In this document: one piece after another, positions 4,802 through 7,346 of the stretch
Layout of the letters: each line of letters begins with the position of its first letter
How positions within the stretch are numbered: position 1 is the stretch's first letter
Source of the DNA: JBEINZ01 sp040377825
GTDB taxonomy: Bacteria > Pseudomonadota > Alphaproteobacteria > Rhizobiales > Ancalomicrobiaceae
Assembly (NCBI GenBank): GCA_040377825.1
Contig: JBEINZ010000165.1
Coordinates: 1 to 7,346, forward strand
DNA: 7,346 nt
Direction: 5' to 3'
Position numbers and translations under genes: made by a program
Notes under the pieces: generated by a model
Databases searched by the model: none
Seen by the model: only the letters and a program-made list of their open reading frames with translations
What the model was told of the DNA's origin: nothing

Positions 4802-6519
4802 TGCCCTGCCATGCCCTTACGATTGCGGAAAAGGATGCTCGGCAAGACCATTGCCATCAGAAATGCAACAAAGGGGACCAGCATTTGGAGCACAGCATAG
4901 ACAGCGAGTATTCGACGATCTCCGCCAGAAGAAATCGATACCGCCTCGGTCGTGATCGTCGGCCAGCGAGCGCCGGCAACCAAGAGCGTGGGTAGATACT
5001 GCCCAATGCTGACCGCGATTGCGACCGCGAACGCGGCGAGGAGCGCTCGCAGCAACATCGGTAGCTTCACCTTGAACAGAAACCGGGTTGGCGTTGAGCC
5101 GAGTGAAAGCGCTACCTTACGATAGCGGCCGTCGAAGGCTCGCCAAGGATCGGCCAGAGATAAAAGTACGTAAGGCAAAACGAAAACGATATGAGCCAGG
5201 ATGACTGCAGCTACCATCTCGTCGAGATTTAGTTGAATGATGAGTATGTGTAACCCTTGGAGATAAGAAATCTGAGGCGCGAGTAGCGGAAGATAGAGCA
5301 ACCATAAGGCCGTTAATTCTATTGTACTGCGGCCACAGCGCGCTTCCTTCTCGAGGATGGCGACAACCAAAATCACAGAAATCAATGCTGTTACTATCGC
5401 GATGATCACACTATTGGCGATTAACTCAAAGGCCTGCGTTCCGCTGCGTTCCCAATTCGCCAAGGTAAAGACCGAGGGTAAAGGATGCGGGTAGCGCCAC
5501 ACTTCTGCAATCGACCATAGAAAAATCGAGGCGATTGCGAGCATCGCAAAAGCTAGGATTGTACTACCTAAGATCGTCGCGAATATAGCTGAACCCGTTT
5601 CGAAGGCTTGCCGACCGCCGGCATTCACCCATCGTCGGGCGAATTGCGTGGTCAATGCCTCGGCGCCAAGCCATAGCGCTATCGATCCGAAGACCAAGAC
5701 AAGCAACAAAAGCGCACCGGCACTTGCCCGAAAGCGCAAAGTCAAATCGGGGTCGTTCATCCACCTTAGAATCTGCACCGGGAGCGTAGCGGGTGTATTC
5801 GGGCCGAGAACCATCGCGACATCGACGACCGATATGCCATAGACGAGCACGGCGAGAACGGGGAGCCGAATCTGCGGATAGACCCGCGGCAACACCACCT
5901 TCAGCCAAGCCGCGACCGGCCGATATCCGAGCGTTCGGGCAATCGCCAACGATCGATCGGCATCCGCCTGCGGCAGCGCTGAGAGTAGCATCAAGAACAG
6001 AAACGGGACCTCTTTGACGATCAACCCCGCGATCAGCGCAAGGCCCCAGCTATCGTTGACGATCAATATGTCCGGTGGACGCGGCGGACCGCCCAGATAG
6101 GTGCTCCACAGACGGAACATGAGCCCCGAAGGTGCAATGACGAAGGCAAGGCCGATCGCGACAGCGAAGTGCGGAACGGCAAGTATGGGCGAGAGGCAAC
6201 GCCGGATCAGGCAAAACGTCGGACGACCGTGAAATGCAGCAGCGATCAATACAACGACCAGAAGCGAAATCGCCGTCGTGGCGAAGCCTACGAACAAACA
6301 CACAATGACCGAAGAGCCGAGCCCCGGAGTAGCCAATAGATCCCGCCATGGCTCCAGCGATAGCGATGAGCGCCCAAGAGCAGGCATGAAACCGAATGCC
6401 GGTAGTATTGTCCCGATTAGGCCCGCGGAGACCGGCGCTGCCAACAGCATGAAGGTCAGCGTCGGTGCTATACGAATGAACATTCCGAGGACTACCGCAC
6501 GCCGTAACGCGTTTTCCAC
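4798..6519 (-). CDS. ABC transporter permease with two fused membrane domains, YnjC-like
   Basis: This is an inner-membrane channel protein of 573 aa from GTG 6519, or 561 aa from ATG 6483. It carries two consecutive binding-protein-dependent permease domains, so one chain can supply both halves of the channel. About twelve hydrophobic segments are visible, near residues 13-37, 68-95, 110-132, 155-182, 218-240, 266-290, 311-338, 366-390, 402-425, 433-457, 493-515 and 537-562. Each half has an EAA-type loop that docks the ATPase: around 191-217 (LAIARTLGYRP...) and 468-494 (KVALSLGSTPTR...). The fused architecture occurs in thiamine, iron and YnjC-type importers; the company of YnjD- and YnjB-like genes points to the last. 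The start is uncertain: the GTG would overlap the binding-protein gene by 28 nt, the ATG lies 8 nt after its stop, and neither has a good Shine-Dalgarno sequence. The first transmembrane segment is complete with either start. The stop overlaps the ATPase start. Confidence 0.9.
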   Translation of the reverse strand: MENALRRAVVLGMFIRIAPTLTFMLLAAPVSAGLIGTILPAFGFMPALGRSSLSLEPWRDLLATPGLGSSVIVCLFVGFATTAISLLVVVLIAAAFHGRPTFCLIRRCLSPILAVPHFAVAIGLAFVIAPSGLMFRLWSTYLGGPPRPPDILIVNDSWGLALIAGLIVKEVPFLFLMLLSALPQADADRSLAIARTLGYRPVAAWLKVVLPRVYPQIRLPVLAVLVYGISVVDVAMVLGPNTPATLPVQILRWMNDPDLTLRFRASAGALLLLVLVFGSIALWLGAEALTTQFARRWVNAGGRQAFETGSAIFATILGSTILAFAMLAIASIFLWSIAEVWRYPHPLPSVFTLANWERSGTQAFELIANSVIIAIVTALISVILVVAILEKEARCGRSTIELTALWLLYLPLLAPQISYLQGLHILIIQLNLDEMVAAVILAHIVFVLPYVLLSLADPWRAFDGRYRKVALSLGSTPTRFLFKVKLPMLLRALLAAFAVAIAVSIGQYLPTLLVAGARWPTITTEAVSISSGGDRRILAVYAVLQMLVPFVAFLMAMVLPSILFRNRKGMAGQ

Positions 6520-7346
6520 GCGTCCGTAATGCGTGTCATCCAGCTAGGGTGAGGCTCGGGAAGGTGCGCGCCGAGTTCTTCGGTCGAGAGCGTCGCCACT
6601 CCGCGTTCCTGAGCCGCAAAGGACGCCCTTGCTTCGGCGGGAAGCTTGCTCATGGACAGCACCGTGAATCCACCGAAGCCGGCCGGATCCTGTTTCTTCA
6701 ACTGCGCTTCAGGCGATAGCAAGAAGTCCGCGATCACCATCGCCCCCTCCTTGTGGGCCGCGTTAAAGGGAATCGCGACGAAGCTGGCATTGCCGATCGT
6801 TCCACCTTCAAACACATAGGTCCGCACCGTATCTGGAAGCTCGTTGCGCGCGATCGCCGCACTCGCCTCGGCGGGATTGAACGAAAGACTGACGTCGATT
6901 TCCCCGTCGCCGAGCAGCCGGCGCAAATCCGCGCTATTTCTTGGGTATGCCTTGCCGGCTCGCCAAAGATTTGGGGTTAGCGCGTCGAGATAAGCCCAAA
7001 GTGGCGCTGTCAAATTCTGGAATTCGGCGTTATCTGCCGGCAGTAAAAGCCGCGCTTTGTCAACCGTGAGTTCGCTGAGGATCTGTTTCAGAAACGTAGC
7101 GCCAATAAAGTCGGAAGGGTCGGGAAACGCGAAGCGTCCGGGATTTGCCTTCGCCCATGCAAGCAAAGCCTTGGCTGTCCGTGGGGGAGACTTAATTCGA
7201 GCGGAATCGTAGTAGAAAACGATTTGGGCCATGGTCCAAGGCGCTTCGAATCCTTCGGTGGGAACGGTGAAGTCGCTCCGGACCGACGGCTTGCCCTCAA
7301 TGTCGACGAACTTGAAGTTTGGTAGGGTCTCTGCCCAGGGGCCATA
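6492..7346 (-). CDS. ABC transporter substrate-binding protein, YnjB-like (5' end beyond window)
   Basis: The frame is open to the window edge: 284 residues are present, and compared with E. coli YnjB (about 390 residues) roughly 100 N-terminal residues, including the expected export signal, lie outside. The protein should capture the substrate in the periplasm and deliver it to the permease. The visible part begins YGPWAETLPNF and runs through FTVPTEGFEAPW, so the internal Met at 7232 is not the true start. Later landmarks are FPDPSDFIGATFLKQ, an aromatic-rich LWAYLDALTPNLWR, LSFNPAEA, the GTIGNASFVAIPFNAAHKEG stretch and FLLSPEAQLKKQDP, all of which fit my recollection of the YnjB family. 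It is the first visible gene of the operon; the permease start overlaps or abuts its stop. The substrate cannot be read from sequence. The family call is fairly strong. Confidence 0.88.
   Translation of the reverse strand, partial: YGPWAETLPNFKFVDIEGKPSVRSDFTVPTEGFEAPWTMAQIVFYYDSARIKSPPRTAKALLAWAKANPGRFAFPDPSDFIGATFLKQILSELTVDKARLLLPADNAEFQNLTAPLWAYLDALTPNLWRAGKAYPRNSADLRRLLGDGEIDVSLSFNPAEASAAIARNELPDTVRTYVFEGGTIGNASFVAIPFNAAHKEGAMVIADFLLSPEAQLKKQDPAGFGGFTVLSMSKLPAEARASFAAQERGVATLSTEELGAHLPEPHPSWMTRITDAWKTRYGVR

Noticed and set aside
7088..7345. Separate short - strand frame at the window end, and an independent start at ATG 7232
   Set aside because: The binding-protein frame is open through 7346 and its residues upstream of 7232 (FTVPTEGFEAPW) fit the family, so the gene simply continues past the edge and the other frame is a shadow.

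Overview
The window reads as a stretch of chromosomal accessory metabolism from a Gram-negative bacterium, most likely an alphaproteobacterium. That assignment is an inference from GC-rich coding DNA, the style of the RpiR, SDR and amidase proteins, and AT-richer intergenic gaps. No marker gene fixes the taxon. I see no mobile element, CRISPR array, rRNA or tRNA.

Left block, + strand (1-2599). After about 370 bases with no confident gene come a MarR-family regulator (374-805), a classical short-chain dehydrogenase/reductase (901-1662) and an acetamidase/formamidase-family amidase (1685-2599). The SDR and amidase are 22 nt apart, each behind a clear Shine-Dalgarno sequence, and almost certainly share an mRNA. 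The marR gene lies 95 nt upstream on the same strand and is the obvious candidate local regulator. Together they look like a small amide or ketone/alcohol catabolic or detoxification module whose substrate the sequence does not reveal.

Middle (2600-4111). A 325-nt gap between convergent genes carries several small inverted repeats and no convincing gene. An RpiR-family regulator (2925-3818, - strand) follows. Its SIS domain lacks the usual Ser/Gly-rich phosphosugar loop. The 293 nt upstream of it hold a palindromic operator candidate with recurring GTTCA/TGAAC half-sites and a 9-bp perfect hairpin that probably terminates the next operon.

Right block, - strand (4112-7346). This is a tightly packed ABC importer operon, read right to left: a periplasmic binding protein (cut by the window edge), a fused double-domain permease and an ATPase. 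Genes overlap or abut, including an ATGA overlap between permease and ATPase. All three proteins look like the YnjB/YnjC/YnjD family known from E. coli, an importer to my knowledge without an established substrate. The RpiR gene is directly downstream on the same strand and may regulate it.

Overall this is mostly recognisable metabolic and transport content. The points worth a second look are the orphan transporter beside a non-canonical RpiR protein, the MarR-SDR-amidase module with an altered SDR active site, and operator-like and RNA-structure candidates in the intergenic DNA. I did not find convincing evidence of a wholly new kind of system.
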